From Tetradesmus obliquus (Eukaryota; Chlorophyta; Chlorophyceae; Sphaeropleales; Scenedesmaceae): a DNA stretch of 64,000 nt. The notes under the pieces are model-generated. The model ran no database searches. It was not told the DNA's origin and saw only the letters and a list, made by a program, of their open reading frames with translations. Location: NCBI GenBank assembly GCA_030272155.1, contig CP126201.1, forward strand, positions 1,656,501 to 1,720,500. Direction: 5' to 3'. Shown here piece after piece: positions 13,301 through 23,236 of this stretch. Position 1 is the stretch's first letter. Every line of letters starts with the position of its first letter. A program made the translations under genes and the position numbers.

Positions 13301-14305
13301 GAAAGGTCAGCACTCTCCGATTGCTGCGCGCATGCTGGTGCTCAAATCGAAGGATGCCTGCAGCCTGCTGTTGCCGCTGCTGTGGCCAACCTGCTGAGAT
13401 GCAAGCGCAGACAGTACAACCAGCCGCTGATCCTCCTAAGTCGACACACACAGGGGCAGGCCGGGATATTGGGGCGCTGCTGCAGCGTGCATTGTTGAGT
13501 ATGCTGACACATTCACCGCACCTGCTTCTGTGGAGTAGTGGTGGTGATGGTGACCATGTGCATGGCTGTGACCCCCATGGTGATGATGATGGTGGTGGCT
13601 GTGGCTGTGGCTGTGTCCTGCGTGGCTGTGTCCAGCATGGCTGTGCGAGTGAGCATGACTGGCATGACTATGACCGTGACTGTGGCTGTGCCCATGGCTG
13701 TGTGTATGGGTACCTCCACAGCCGCAGCCCTCCTTGCCGCTACTGCTGCTGCTGCTGCCTCCATGTGCTTCGGTGCTGTCGGGCTCGTGGGAGTGATCCC
13801 AGGTGGCGCTGCTCGCTGCTGCATGAACTGTTGTGTCACGCCGAGTATGCTGCTGCTGCTGCTGCTGTTGCTGCTCATGGTGCTGCTGCTTGCTGCTGGA
13901 GTGGAATGCATTGCCTGCAGGGATTTGAGTACCTGTGACAATGCCGTTCCTTGCTGTGTTGCGCCTGTGCAGGAGTCCAGCGGAACATTTTGCTAGCAGG
14001 GAGGTTTGCAGGCAGGCAGGGTGACCTGGCAGCAGTATTGCCGAGGTCCCCATGCAGCGAACGATTGCAGCTCGTCTAGATACAAGCGGTTTGTTGTTAT
14101 GAGTGTAGTTCTGCGCCGTGCTGCTGCAATGAAATGCCGAGGACTGCATCACAGCTGGTGTCAGCCCCCCAGCGCTGCTGGAGCCGGATCTGATGAAACA
14201 CGCTGAAGCAGTAGAATGGATAGCTCTCACACGACAGCCCAGAACAAGCCTTTGCAGGCAAGACATGAAGACCTGGCCACGTCTGTTCTCATCCCGAGCA
14301 CACAA
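2447..14305 (-). CDS. HMA1: HMA1-like chloroplast P1B-type heavy-metal ATPase
   Basis: Ten exons: 14305-13522, 13070-12742, 12401-12237, 10152-9987, 9427-9330, 8965-8800, 7598-6144, 5057-4843, 3697-3560 and 2686-2447. They join in phase to about 1,251 aa. Visible features in order: a possible transit peptide; a His-rich metal-binding tail (about residues 190-250, many HSHGH repeats); a membrane region; an actuator motif SGE (about 465-467, usually TGE); the SPC membrane motif (571-573) that marks HMA1 instead of CPC; the phosphorylation motif DKTGT (D614); an HP motif (NHPVSRA); GDGIND (about 1113-1118); and a C-terminal LHEGSTLLVALN segment ending His-rich. In plants HMA1 sits in the chloroplast envelope and moves Cu, Zn or other divalent metals. 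The length exceeds Arabidopsis HMA1 (about 820 aa) because of Ser/Gln/Ala-rich inserts in the nucleotide-binding domain. Start codons at 14266 or 14149 are also possible. Confidence 0.92.
2890..3480 (-). repeat. Downstream copies of HMA1 exon 9 tail
   Basis: Three tandem copies lie in the intron after exon 9, at about 3,110-3,190, 3,255-3,335 and 3,405-3,480. Each encodes the tail of that exon (G-x-GI[ST]SLPWLFR-ADxTH-x-LQQV). Each tail runs into a GTGAGG- or GTAGG-like donor and a similar intron segment. The acceptor-side half of the exon is not included. Confidence 0.85.
3800..4010 (-). repeat. Upstream copies of HMA1 exon 9 head
   Basis: Two copies of the acceptor plus first half of exon 9 (VGVA-A-T/S-KDxVAAA) lie at about 3,806-3,883 and 3,940-4,003, upstream of the real exon in the gene's direction. 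A long (CAG)n tract at 3,717-3,791, which reads CTG in the gene's sense, separates them from the real exon. Confidence 0.85.
4295..4790 (-). repeat. Downstream copies of HMA1 exon 8 tail (GDGINDAP)
   Basis: Several copies of the segment encoding AGDGINDAPA-AAAQV plus the following donor lie after exon 8, near 4,308-4,345, 4,440-4,480, 4,557-4,612 and 4,715-4,772. Some keep the motif intact and others carry changes. They repeat the catalytic hinge motif without the rest of the exon. Confidence 0.85.
5105..5725 (-). repeat. Upstream copies of HMA1 exon 8 head
   Basis: About five tandem copies encode the exon-8 head (DNQRVAQAVAGAVGISQY, with RAGLKP-DKLAYVTN in the longer ones). Each is preceded by a CAG acceptor. 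They lie near 5,122-5,178, 5,235-5,283, 5,325-5,423, 5,480-5,535 and 5,590-5,645. The copy at 5,325-5,423 is the most complete. Confidence 0.85.
5870..6065 (-). repeat. Downstream copies of HMA1 exon 7 tail
   Basis: Two degraded copies of the segment around the exon-7 donor (encoding a KDVVMLTG-like end) lie at about 5,885-6,000 and 6,020-6,120. They contain Gln-rich and (CAG)n stretches similar to the real exon end at 6,144. Confidence 0.6.
7615..7985 (-). repeat. Upstream copies of HMA1 exon 7 head (SPC motif)
   Basis: At least two clear extra copies of the exon-7 head (SPCALALVPLAYAC or a one-residue variant) lie at about 7,640-7,703 and 7,750-7,812. Each keeps an acceptor-like CAG. The metal-coordinating SPC motif is therefore present several times in the locus, although only the copy at 7598 continues into DKTGT. 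Confidence 0.85.
8035..8795 (-). repeat. Downstream copies of HMA1 exon 6 tail
   Basis: Six or more tandem copies encode all or part of LLGVPFLGDRGALYRAMGVLTAG with a GTACGT- or GTAAGT-like donor. They lie near 8,045-8,115, 8,170-8,205, 8,302-8,335, 8,400-8,475, 8,525-8,560 and 8,680-8,750. A single head-type copy (RPQLSRWLDRVGEVW...) lies on the other side of the real exon at 9,000-9,085. Confidence 0.85.
9745..9880 (-). repeat. Downstream copy of HMA1 exon 4 tail
   Basis: A copy of the exon-4 tail (GTANLSLQHIS-EAAPVRLGPGQEVPAG with changes) lies at about 9,765-9,862, downstream of the real exon at 9,987-10,152 in gene direction. The actuator segment is therefore represented twice. Confidence 0.8.
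10240..10480 (-). repeat. Upstream copies of HMA1 exon 4 head
   Basis: Two copies of the acceptor plus exon-4 head (VPA-SVALG-HVLVRPGEQVP) lie at about 10,258-10,318 and 10,405-10,475. They are nearly identical to the real exon at the protein level. Confidence 0.85.
10585..12125 (-). repeat. Seven tandem copies of HMA1 exon 3 tail
   Basis: The exon-3 tail (LFDSVPDTASMVEVDEGGAPRVATTQQ or close variants) with its GTGTG- or GTGAG-type donor is repeated seven times after the real exon. Copies lie near 10,600-10,690, 10,855-10,945, 11,090-11,175, 11,285-11,385, 11,523-11,615, 11,775-11,865 and 12,000-12,110. Separating introns share blocks that include a conserved run around CAGCACTGTGCGCACAGCG. 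A separate copy of the exon head (VSHLLEDRLTERAAGSLQ) lies upstream at 12,500-12,580. This is the longest exon-copy array in the gene. Confidence 0.9.
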
Positions 14306-15424
14306 CTACTGATCACGCGCTCGAGGTATCATACACAAAGCTTGTCAACAGATAAAACGAGAGGTGGGCGATCTGTGTGTCACACTAGCTACACAGCCGG
14401 GTCCCGCCAAGCACAATCCACAATGCCATGCCAGATGGCTTTGCAGAGCATCGAAGGTGCTTAAAATGGTATGTATCATAGTACCAAGGATGTAACAGAG
14501 TGCATCTGCACCAATTGGTTCCTCATACACACCAGGTGAGGTACGCAGCGGTACAAACACTGGACGGGAGGAAGAGCACTCCCTGCATCCCGCAATCCTG
14601 ACCTTCAAGGCGAACAAATGACACGCATCACAGCAAGATGCTCAATAAATTACCACACGTGAAAATGTATGCTCATCACGAGGCATGCTGTCGCTGTTTA
14701 CCAGCCCGGCTGGCACTGTTCTTCAAATGGTTGCTGCAGATTGCCACCTGCTCTTTCGATATCCGCAAGTAAAACTGATAACAAGGGAGGTTGAAATCTT
14801 GGCTATGATCAATGAGCAGGTAACAGTGGCTGTTGACCAGCATGTCCACCGCTGGCAATATGCTCAGGCTGGCCCCAGTAAGCCCATGCAACTTGCTGCT
14901 TGAAGGGGCAGGTGAGAAAAACTAGTACACTGTACGTTAGGGACACGCCAAAAGCACAGACACAAAGGCCTTTATGAAGACGGTGCCATGTGCCATGCAT
15001 GGCCAGTGTCGTTGAAGTCTTGGGCCTTGGTGTGCGGCCTGGTCGCGGCGGAGAGCTGCAGTCAAACATGTGCACATGATCAACCTTTGATTACTGCGTG
15101 AAATGATACTATTGTTGATCGAATCTGCATCAGAGGATCAGAGCCTAAGAATCCCCTGGCAAATCGCGGCTATGTCAGGTCGAACACCGTGAATGGCAGG
15201 CCAACCCAGCTGTCATGTCAGTTTGTAAGCCCTACTTGATGTAGGAGCGAGAACAGCGATGCCGGCAGCTTCATCGGCTTGGAGTTTGCGTCTTTTGTTT
15301 TCTATCGCTTTGTGCACGTTCACTCCTGCAGCTGTTGCGCAGTATCTTCGCACAGCGGGCTCGCAACCACACACGCTTCGGTGTTTCTCTTGCACGCTAG
15401 CAGCTGATCTCTTGATCGGGCACC
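14306..15424. promoter_or_regulatory. Shared 5' region of the HMA1 / oxidoreductase head-to-head pair
   Basis: This 1.1-kb stretch separates the HMA1 start (minus strand) from the oxidoreductase start (plus strand). It has few triplet repeats and no convincing coding frame. It must hold both promoters, and perhaps untranslated first exons, but I recognise no specific element. Confidence 0.45.
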
Positions 15425-17793
15425 ATGAAGGACCAAGATCCTGTAGACGTGCTGATGGTGGGAGCTGGCGAGTACACAGCAGGGTAAGGTTGCTGTCAGC
15501 AGCAGCAGATACTGTTGCTGCAACCACCTGTATGCAGTACAACAGTTGTGCTGCACAGCTCTTCCATCATCAGCTGTCCATTGCGCTCGATGGTGGCAAC
15601 TGTAATCAAAACAAAGTCATGTGTGTGGCTGTGCAGGTTTGTACAAACCTCCTTTGGTGCAGCAGCTGACAAGCCAGCGGGCGTGGTAGCACTCACTTGC
15701 TTTGACCTGAGGAGGCTAGGCAAGGTGATTCAACTTCAGCAGCACAACAGGGAGCAGTAGTTCAACAACATTACATCAGCAAGCGCATCTGGGCGCCGTG
15801 CAGTACTGTTCGTGCCACGCCCCTGCAAGCAAGAATGTGTCACCAGCAGCTGCAGTTGCAGCTGCCGCCAGCAGCTGTAGCTGGGCAGGCACAGTAGTTG
15901 GGGTTGACACAGCAGCAGGTGTATGCAGCAGGTGTATGCGAAAGCCTGTTTATGTGTGCTGCTACATCAATGCATACGTGGAGCGTAGTGCTGTGCGACC
16001 GCTGCGCTATGCGCATGCCTGCAGTGCCCGACCCAGCTCCTCACATTTTACTGCGCGCATGCCTGCAGTGCACCTCATGCATCTCGAGCACACTCACACC
16101 TCTGCACTGCACCACACCCCGCACTTGATTGTTTGTGTGTGCAGGTGAAGCGCATGGTGCTGTGTGACCGCTGCGGTACGCGCATGCCTGCGGTGCGCGC
16201 AACCATGGAGGCGAAGATAGGCAAGGCGTACTGTGGCCTTGACCTGACCATTGATTGCTTCCCAGAAGATGACGTACCAGACGACCCCAGCGCTGCCATC
16301 AGGGTGCGTGGTTCTTGCACACGTAGGGTGATGAGGCATCGCAAGATGCGTCTGTTGCGCTTGAGCTTGTGCTGCATACATAGGTTTGCAGTTGGTGTGG
16401 CAATGGCTATGTGCTTATGAGTGTGTGTGGCCCACCGGGTGCGCACCACCATGCAAGCAAAAATTTGGGCAAGGCGTACTGGGGGCTGGACCCGACCATC
16501 AATTGCCCTTTTCAGAAGACGATGTACCAGACGACCCCAGCGCTGCCATCAGGGTGCGCGTGACAACACCACACATAGGTTGCCAATAGGCCAAATATTG
16601 AGTTGGCAGGCATGGTGTTTTGCTGTCTTTCTGTGCTTTTGCGACTCTCGCCAGACGTTGTGCAAGCGCCATGTGAAAGCTCCGCTGCTGCTGATGCTGT
16701 GCACTAGGCACCTGTTGTGTGCGCACCCTACCTACCGTGTTACACCACCACCTGTTGTGTTATAAGCTGCATGAAGTAACAACCTGCACTGTCATCTTCC
16801 TGCAGGCCATCGGCAGCATGAAGCCCTGCAACGTGGCCATAATCTTCGCTCCCGTATCCTCCTGCGCCACTTGCTATGTCACTAGTCACAACAAGTTTAT
16901 GCACTGCCATTTTCTGCAGGCCATCGGCAGCATGAAGCCCGGCGACGTGGCCTTAATCTTCACACCCGTTTTCTCTTGTGTTACATGTCATGTCACTGTT
17001 GTTACTGCGATGTCATCCCCTGCAGGCCATCGGCAGCATGAAGCCCGGCGACGTGGCCGTAATCTTCACACCCGTATTCTCTTGTGTTACATGTTATGTC
17101 ACTGTTGTTGCTGCAATGTCATCCTTTGCAGGCCATCGGCAGCATGAAGCCCGGTGACGTGGCCATAATATTCACGCCGGATGACACCCACTTCTCGATT
17201 GCGTCAGCGGCCATCGCTGCGGGGCTGCATGTGCTGGTGGCCAAGCCGATTGTGAAGAACCTGCAGGAGCATGCAGAGCTGGTGGCACTGGCCAAGAAGC
17301 ACAACGTGCTGGTGAGCGCCTGCAGCAGACTCCGTTTATGTGGCTGTTTGCTCTTGTACGACGCGTGCTGCAAAGCAATCATGCCCAGCCATTTATTGCT
17401 GTCCCATTGTTGCCGTTGTGTGTGCGGAGTGGGGTGAGTGTGGCGCATAATGGCTGCGGGACTGCATGTGCTGCGGCCAAGCCGAATGTGAAGAAGTTGC
17501 GAGAGCACACGCAGCTGGTGGCACTGGCCAAGAAGCACAACGTGCTGTTGAGTTTTGCATGTCAGGTGCATGTACCCATGATGCAGGAGAGTGTGTGTTG
17601 GTTGGTAGCTGTTCTTGAAGCGAAACATGCTGCTAGCGGGAGGCTGACAGCAGTTTATGTTGTTTTGACGATGACCCGACATGGCGTTATACTCGTTCGG
17701 TGCCCTCCTGCTGCTCGGTGCTGCAGCGACTGCCTGCAGCTGGTGATGGAGTACCACAAGCGCTTCGACCTGTCTACTCTGATGCATGACATT

Positions 17794-17826
<33 letters not shown>

Positions 17827-20654
17827 ACCGTTATCGACCCACTCCAGCTTGCGGTGGAGTACCACAAGCGCTTCGACCCCATCTGCTCTCATGCCGCATA
17901 CATAGCATGTCACAAGTCTCACACATATTGTATGTGACATAATGCTGCTGCCTTATCAACTTGTTGTAGCTTGCGGTGGAGTACCACAAGCACTTTGACC
18001 CCATCTATCCAAAACACACTGACTGCAACTGCCGAACTGCCTGCACTTGCCTCATCACCTGCCTGCAGCTTGCGATGGAGTACCACAAGCTCTTTGACCC
18101 CATACACTTGCTCAACCCTGTGCTGCTGCTGCTGCTGCTGCTGCTCAATGTTTCGCATTCACTGCAGCTTGCGGTGGAGTACCACAAGCGCTTTGACCCC
18201 ATCTACAGTGACGCGCGCAACCGGGCGCGCCAGCTGGGGCCCTTTTCTTACTACTACAGCTACATGGCGCAGCCCAAGCAGCAGCTGGATACATTCAGGT
18301 GCGACTGCTGTTAGCAATCTGAGAAGACCAAGGTCATGTTAATGGTGTAATCTGGCATTGAGTTTGCCCTGGGCTCATACTACTACAGCTACATGGCGCA
18401 GCCCAAGCAGCAGCTGGACACATTCAGGTGCGGTTTTGTTTGCTCGTCGTTTGCACCACTGTATGATAGTTCGCCTGTTGACTGTCTGTTTGACTGTCAA
18501 TTTAGCCAGGGCGTGGGTGGGCAAGAGCAGCAACATGAACATGTACCCGAACAGCCACCACGTCGACATCAATAATGGTTTGACCATGTGTGTTGGCCTT
18601 CTGTTTGACCATGGGTTTGACCGTCTGTTTGACTTTGTGTTTGACCATGGGTTTGACCTCATGTTTTGACTGCGCAGGGCATGGGCGGGCAAGAGCAGCG
18701 ACGTCAACTACTACCTGAACAGCTACCACATCAACAACCGACAACTGATTGACCATTTGTTTGACCATTTGTTTGACTTTCTGTTTGACCATGTGGTTGA
18801 CCGCCTGTTCGACTGCGCAGGGCGTGGGCGGGCAAGAGCAGCGACATCAACTACTACTTGAACAGCCACCACATCGACATCCACAACTGGTTCGTCAGCC
18901 ACATGGCGCACCCCACGCGCGTCACTGCATTGGCAGCAACAGGCAGGTACCAGGCAATGCGGTGCAGCTAGTGTCAGCAGCAGCGGCAGGCAGTTACAAG
19001 GCAGGCTAAGAAAGCAAGAGTCGGCCCTAGCAGCAGCAGCTTAAGCACTTAGGGCAGGCATGCAAGAATTAGGACTGCATTGGCAGCTAGTCGGCGTCAG
19101 CAGCTCTTGCAACAGCAGGCTTGTACATATGTGCGTTGTGCAACCTATGAGCTCGAAGCTAGAGCGGCCGTGTGAGGACACCATCACGCTCAGCTTCTGA
19201 CACCTCTGCTGCTGCTGCTGCTGCTGCTGCAGGTGTGGCTGAGGCGAAGCTAGAGCGACCCTGTGAGGACACCATCACGCTCAGCTGCCAGTGGGCCAAC
19301 AGGGACGGCAGCAGCACAGGCACGGCAGTTTACACGGCTTCCTGGATCGCACCCAAGGTGGGCGGGAAACACATGGCAAGGATGAACACAAGCAGGGTTT
19401 GCATGCATTGCACATGCCAGTTGTGTCAGTTTGAAGCTTCATGGATGGTCTTCACTTGATAGCAGTTCCTAATGCGGAGCTTTGTCCATAGAACAACAAG
19501 CGATGTCCACTGCTGCGCAGGGTGAGTGCCACACGCGCCAGCACTTCCACTACATGGGCCAGAAGGGCCCTGTGCTGTGCTTGAAGATTCAAACTCAGCG
19601 TCACACATTTGAATGTCAAATTTCAAATCACTGCTTTGCAGGGCGATTGCCACAGGCGGCAGCACTTCCATTACATAGGCCAGAAGGCCAATGTTTGAAC
19701 TCAGCACAACATATTTGAAAATCAACTTTGATTCGCTGCTGTGCAGGGTGAGTGCCACACGCGGCAGCACTTCCACTATATGGGCCAGAAGGGCGAGGTG
19801 CACGCTGATCAGGCACACCGCGGCTACAACACGGCAACGGATGAGGCGGGATACGCGGCACTCAACCCGCTGTACATGCGGTAAGGGCCTTTTGGGTGTG
19901 AAAACAGATTGTGTTGTTGGGTGGAGTGGGATTTGGGGGCTTTGCGATGAGGGGCGCACCGCGGCTACAACACGGCCACTGACGAGGCGGGCTACGCGGC
20001 ACTCAACCCGCTGTACATGAGGTGCGGGTTGGTAAAGTGGTTTGTTGTTTTGGATGGTGGGATGGGTTGAGAGGGGGGGACGGAGTGTGCTACGCCTGCC
20101 ACTGACGAGGCGGGCTATGCGGCGCTCTCCCCGCTGTACATGAGGCAAGGCATCAACGCCCCAGCACAGCCTGTATAGCGCGTGAATTGGTGGGCGTGTG
20201 CGCTCGCATGTAGTGCTTCCAACTGCGCGAGTCTGCACCCTACTTACATCCATTCCCCCGCCTCTTGCACGCAAAAGTTGCAGGTACACACCCGATACAA
20301 CTGCCACGTCCCTCACATGGGTACTGTACATGCTGCTTTTGGCACTGTAGGTACACCCCGGATGCCAACGGCTACTTTGCAGGCCAAACCGGCTATGGCT
20401 ACATCAGCATCGCCGCATTCATAGAGGCAGCTGCAGCACTCAACAGCAGATCACGCAGCGTGGCATACTATGAGCAGGAAGGGGTGCTTGCACTGGCCTC
20501 CAAGACGCTGGCAGTCACAGCCATCCTGCAAGCGGGGCGACTTAGCTTGGACAACAGCGGCGCTGCCGTTGACATCTTGTATGATGATGACGGGCAGCCG
20601 AGGGAAGTGCGGCTGGCTGGCAGCAGCAGCAGCAGCGGTGGGGGGATAAATTAG
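15425..20654 (+). CDS. Gfo/Idh/MocA-family NAD(P)-dependent oxidoreductase
   Basis: Nine exons: 15425-15483, 15637-15724, 16145-16303, 17132-17311, 18168-18298, 18821-18942, 19233-19357, 19747-19880 and 20351-20654. They join to 433 aa. The N-terminus holds a Rossmann loop (VGAGEYTAG). Then come [12 protein letters not shown], a VLVAKP segment, [39 protein letters not shown] and [14 protein letters not shown]. The combined pattern matches the Gfo/Idh/MocA fold and recalls fungal D-galacturonate reductase-like members; the substrate is inferred only weakly. There is no obvious targeting signal, so it is probably cytosolic. The exon-6 donor is GC rather than GT (18943-18948, GCAGGT): only this choice keeps the frame. 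Its introns carry many partial exon copies. Confidence 0.88.
15985..16560 (+). repeat. Copies flanking oxidoreductase exon 3
   Basis: A copy of the exon-3 head ([13 protein letters not shown]) lies upstream at about 15,988-16,070. A copy of the exon-3 tail (degenerate [13 protein letters not shown]...[13 protein letters not shown] plus donor) lies downstream at about 16,448-16,558, with a frameshift relative to the real exon. The real exon is 16145-16303. Confidence 0.85.
16800..17090 (+). repeat. Three upstream copies of oxidoreductase exon 4 head
   Basis: Near-identical units at about 16,806-16,855, 16,920-16,970 and 17,026-17,080 each hold a CAG acceptor and the exon head [11 protein letters not shown]. 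After roughly 48 exon-like bases each diverges into intron. One downstream tail copy ([16 protein letters not shown]) sits at 17,450-17,550. Confidence 0.88.
17735..18115 (+). repeat. Four upstream copies of oxidoreductase exon 5 head
   Basis: Units at about 17,737-17,775, 17,846-17,882, 17,969-18,008 and 18,066-18,105 each hold an acceptor and L-[AV]-[VM]-EYHK-[RHL]-FD. (CTG)n tracts lie between some of them (for example 17,797-17,825 and 18,120-18,144). A downstream tail copy ([17 protein letters not shown] plus donor) lies at 18,376-18,428. Confidence 0.88.
18500..18815 (+). repeat. Exon 6 head copies and TTTGAC minisatellite
   Basis: Two copies of the exon-6 head (RAW-GKSS-N-Y-NS-H-) lie at 18,506-18,575 and 18,677-18,745. 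Between and after them the intron is a loose repeat of TTTGAC followed by CATNTG-like bases, with roughly fifteen units between 18,440 and 18,810. The minisatellite has been copied together with the exon fragments. Confidence 0.8.
19515..20145 (+). repeat. Copies flanking oxidoreductase exon 8
   Basis: Upstream head copies ([16 protein letters not shown] or variants) lie at about 19,519-19,572 and 19,640-19,690. The real exon is 19747-19880. Downstream tail copies ([22 protein letters not shown] or a shorter part) lie at 19,956-20,022 and 20,098-20,142. Confidence 0.88.
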
Positions 20655-20689
20655 TTGCTCAGCTTATGGCGCACCAGCTAGCTGGTTTG

Positions 20690-21765
20690 GGGTGTGCAGC
20701 AGCAGCACAATGGAGCTTGCACTGGCCTCCAAGTCGTTGGCAGTTGCACAGCAATCCTGCAGGCGGGGCGGCTGAGCCTTGACAACAGTGGCGCTGCTGA
20801 TGATATATTCTGTATGGTGATGATGGCCAGCCGAGGGAGGTGCGGCTGGCTGGCAGCAGCAGCAGCAGCACATTAGTGCTTGCACTGGCCTCAAAGACGC
20901 TGGCAGTGACGGCCATCCTGCAAGCGGGCGGCTGAGCCTTGACAACAGCGGCGCTGCTGTTGATATTTTGTACGACGATGATGGCCAGCCGAGGGAGGTG
21001 CGGCTGGCTGGCAGCAGCAGCAGCAGCAGCAGCGGCGGCGCAGGGATGGATTAGTTGCTCAGCTCAGGGCCTACCAGCTAGCTGGTTTGGGGTGTCCAGC
21101 AGCAGCATAATGGTGCTCGCGCTGGCTTCCAAGACGCTGGCAGTTAGATCAACCTGCAAGCGGGGCGGCTGAGCCTTGACAACAGCGGCACTGCTGTTGA
21201 TATTTTGTATGACGATGATGGCCAGCCGAGGGAGGTGCGACTGGCTGGCAGCAGCAGCAGCAACGGGGGCGCAGGGATGGATTAGTTGGATCGTGTGACG
21301 AACCAGCTCTTGGGTGGGATTTGTGCAGCAGCAGCAGCAGCAGCAGCACAGGGGTGCTCGCGCTGGCCTCCAAGACGCTGGCAGTCACAGCAATCCTGCG
21401 AGCGGGCGGCTGAGCCTTGACAACAGCGGCGCTGCTGTTGACATCTTGTATGACGATGATGGCCAGCCGCGGGAGGTGCGGCTGGCTGGCAGCAGCAGCA
21501 GCGGCGGCGGCCCGGCGATGGATTAAGCAGCTGATGGCGCAACAGCTAGCCAGCTGCGGTAAGCCTGGCACTGCTGGCAGCAGCAGCAGCGGCGGCCTGG
21601 CGATGGATTAAGCAGCTGATGGCGCAGCAGCTAGCCAGCTCCGGGGCCTTGGCACTGCTGGCAACAGCAGCAGCGCTGCTAGCAGCGTCAGCAGCGTGGC
21701 GATGGACTAAGCAGAGGATGGCGCAGCATCTAGCTAGGTGCGGCTGCTGGCGACAGCAGCAGCAG
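20690..21765 (+). repeat. Tandem copies of the oxidoreductase terminal exon
   Basis: After the stop codon there are four long and two or more short copies of the exon-9 tail. Each encodes part of [22 protein letters not shown], then [13 protein letters not shown] and a Ser/Gly tail. They start near 20,708, 20,880, 21,118 and 21,355. Shorter repeats of the final 70 bp follow at 21,560-21,760. Several are frameshifted inside the first half. They probably lie in the 3' UTR or just past it. Confidence 0.88.
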
Positions 21766-22843
21766 CAGCAATCTGGTGTTGTGTCGTTCCGTACCACTCC
21801 AACAGGTGTAACAGTCTCAGTGTGGAACTGTGTTGTACTGGTGCCGCTTGCCGGGCAGGAAGCTAGGTAGCAGGCATCAGCAGAAGAGGCGGCAGCAGCA
21901 GGGTAGGCAGGCTGGTGCTGGCGGCGACAACCTTATGGGCCTGCCATTGGCTCGAATCGGGCTGCAAGCATGTCTTGAACCAATAAAACATTGTGATGGC
22001 ATTGGCAGTCTGCCAATGGCAGATGCAGGACTGGTGCGGCCGTGATCAGTCGCCTGGTACCACAGGAATTGCAGCAGCTGGTGGTGATACGTGTCAGCAG
22101 CTGGTGATACCTGTCAGCAGCAACAGCAGCTTGCTCAGGGTCGTCAAGCGGGGAGTTTTTTACACGTGGCAACAGAACTGGTAAGTTCCCAAACCGCAGA
22201 GTGCAGGCAAAGTTGCTCGGCAGGCGCCCAGGCGTTTGATGTGCCACTGAGTCAGTGTGAGGTGCCAGGTCGACTGCAGGTGTTACAGCTATATTTGAGT
22301 CAAACACATATGCACAAAAGAAACAGTGCTTAAACCTTCAGGCAACTTTCTTGCAACGAAGAGCGTGCTCTGGCCGATCCGAGTTCATGGTGGTTGCGCT
22401 CGCACGTCAGCCGGGTCACCCACGTGCCGCAACCAGACTCGCACACATACAAGAAAGTGAGCAGTCACAACCTTATACACGCATCACTTCAGTGTTGAAG
22501 CAACGTGATTCTGCTAATACTACAGCAGCTGCACACAGGCAAAGCAGCAGTCCCAGCCTTCACTGGGAGCCGAGACGAACGCAAGTTCTTTCACACACCA
22601 ATTTTTTTACCCTGCTTACAAGCAAACCAATCAGGCGTGAATCAAGAGGTGAGCAGGGCCTTCCAGCTCAACAGCCGTTCCGCGATTTTTGGCGCGCAGA
22701 AGACGCAGCAGCGCGCAGGCTGCCTGCAAGCACAACAAAGTTTCTGTGGTTGCACAGATATCTATGTAAAACGCAAACTACTCTGCAATGCAGGGTCACG
22801 ACAGAACCAACTGCCACGACCCAACCACCAGCTGCTGAGCAGC
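21766..22843. other. Intergenic region before the desaturase
   Basis: No coding frame here is convincing. A tight inverted repeat (CATTGGCAG-T-CTGCCAATG) lies at about 21,999-22,017, and a related CTGCCATTGG occurs upstream near 21,942. The last few hundred bases should hold the desaturase promoter and 5' UTR. Confidence 0.4.
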
Positions 22844-23196
22844 ATGGCGGGCAATTGGGAGCGAAAGGTCAAGGCAGGGGCCCCCTCTTACAGTGAGCAG
22901 TTCCGCATCCTCAAGGGATGCAAGGACTACGACATCCTGTCCACACCATATGCCAAGCCCTCACCAGAGGCCCAGGTGCGCCAGCAGCGGCAGAAGCAGC
23001 AGCAGCAGCAGCAGCAGCAGCTACGGCTACAATCAAAAGTGTGTCTTGTTATAGCAGCAGAAACATTACATTAGCCGCGAATACAGCAAAAGCAGCAGAA
23101 GCAGCAGCAGCAGCAGACGCAGCAGAAACAGCAGCAGTAGCAGCAGCACCAGCACCAGCAGCAGAAGCAGCTGCTGCAACAGTGTGTGTCCCCCAT

Positions 23197-23236
<40 letters not shown>

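Noticed and set aside
13321-13938. Plus-strand Cys/Gly-rich frame of 205 codons
   Set aside because: It is the antisense reading of the HMA1 His-rich tail. The His repeats and their phase into the next HMA1 exon favour the minus strand.
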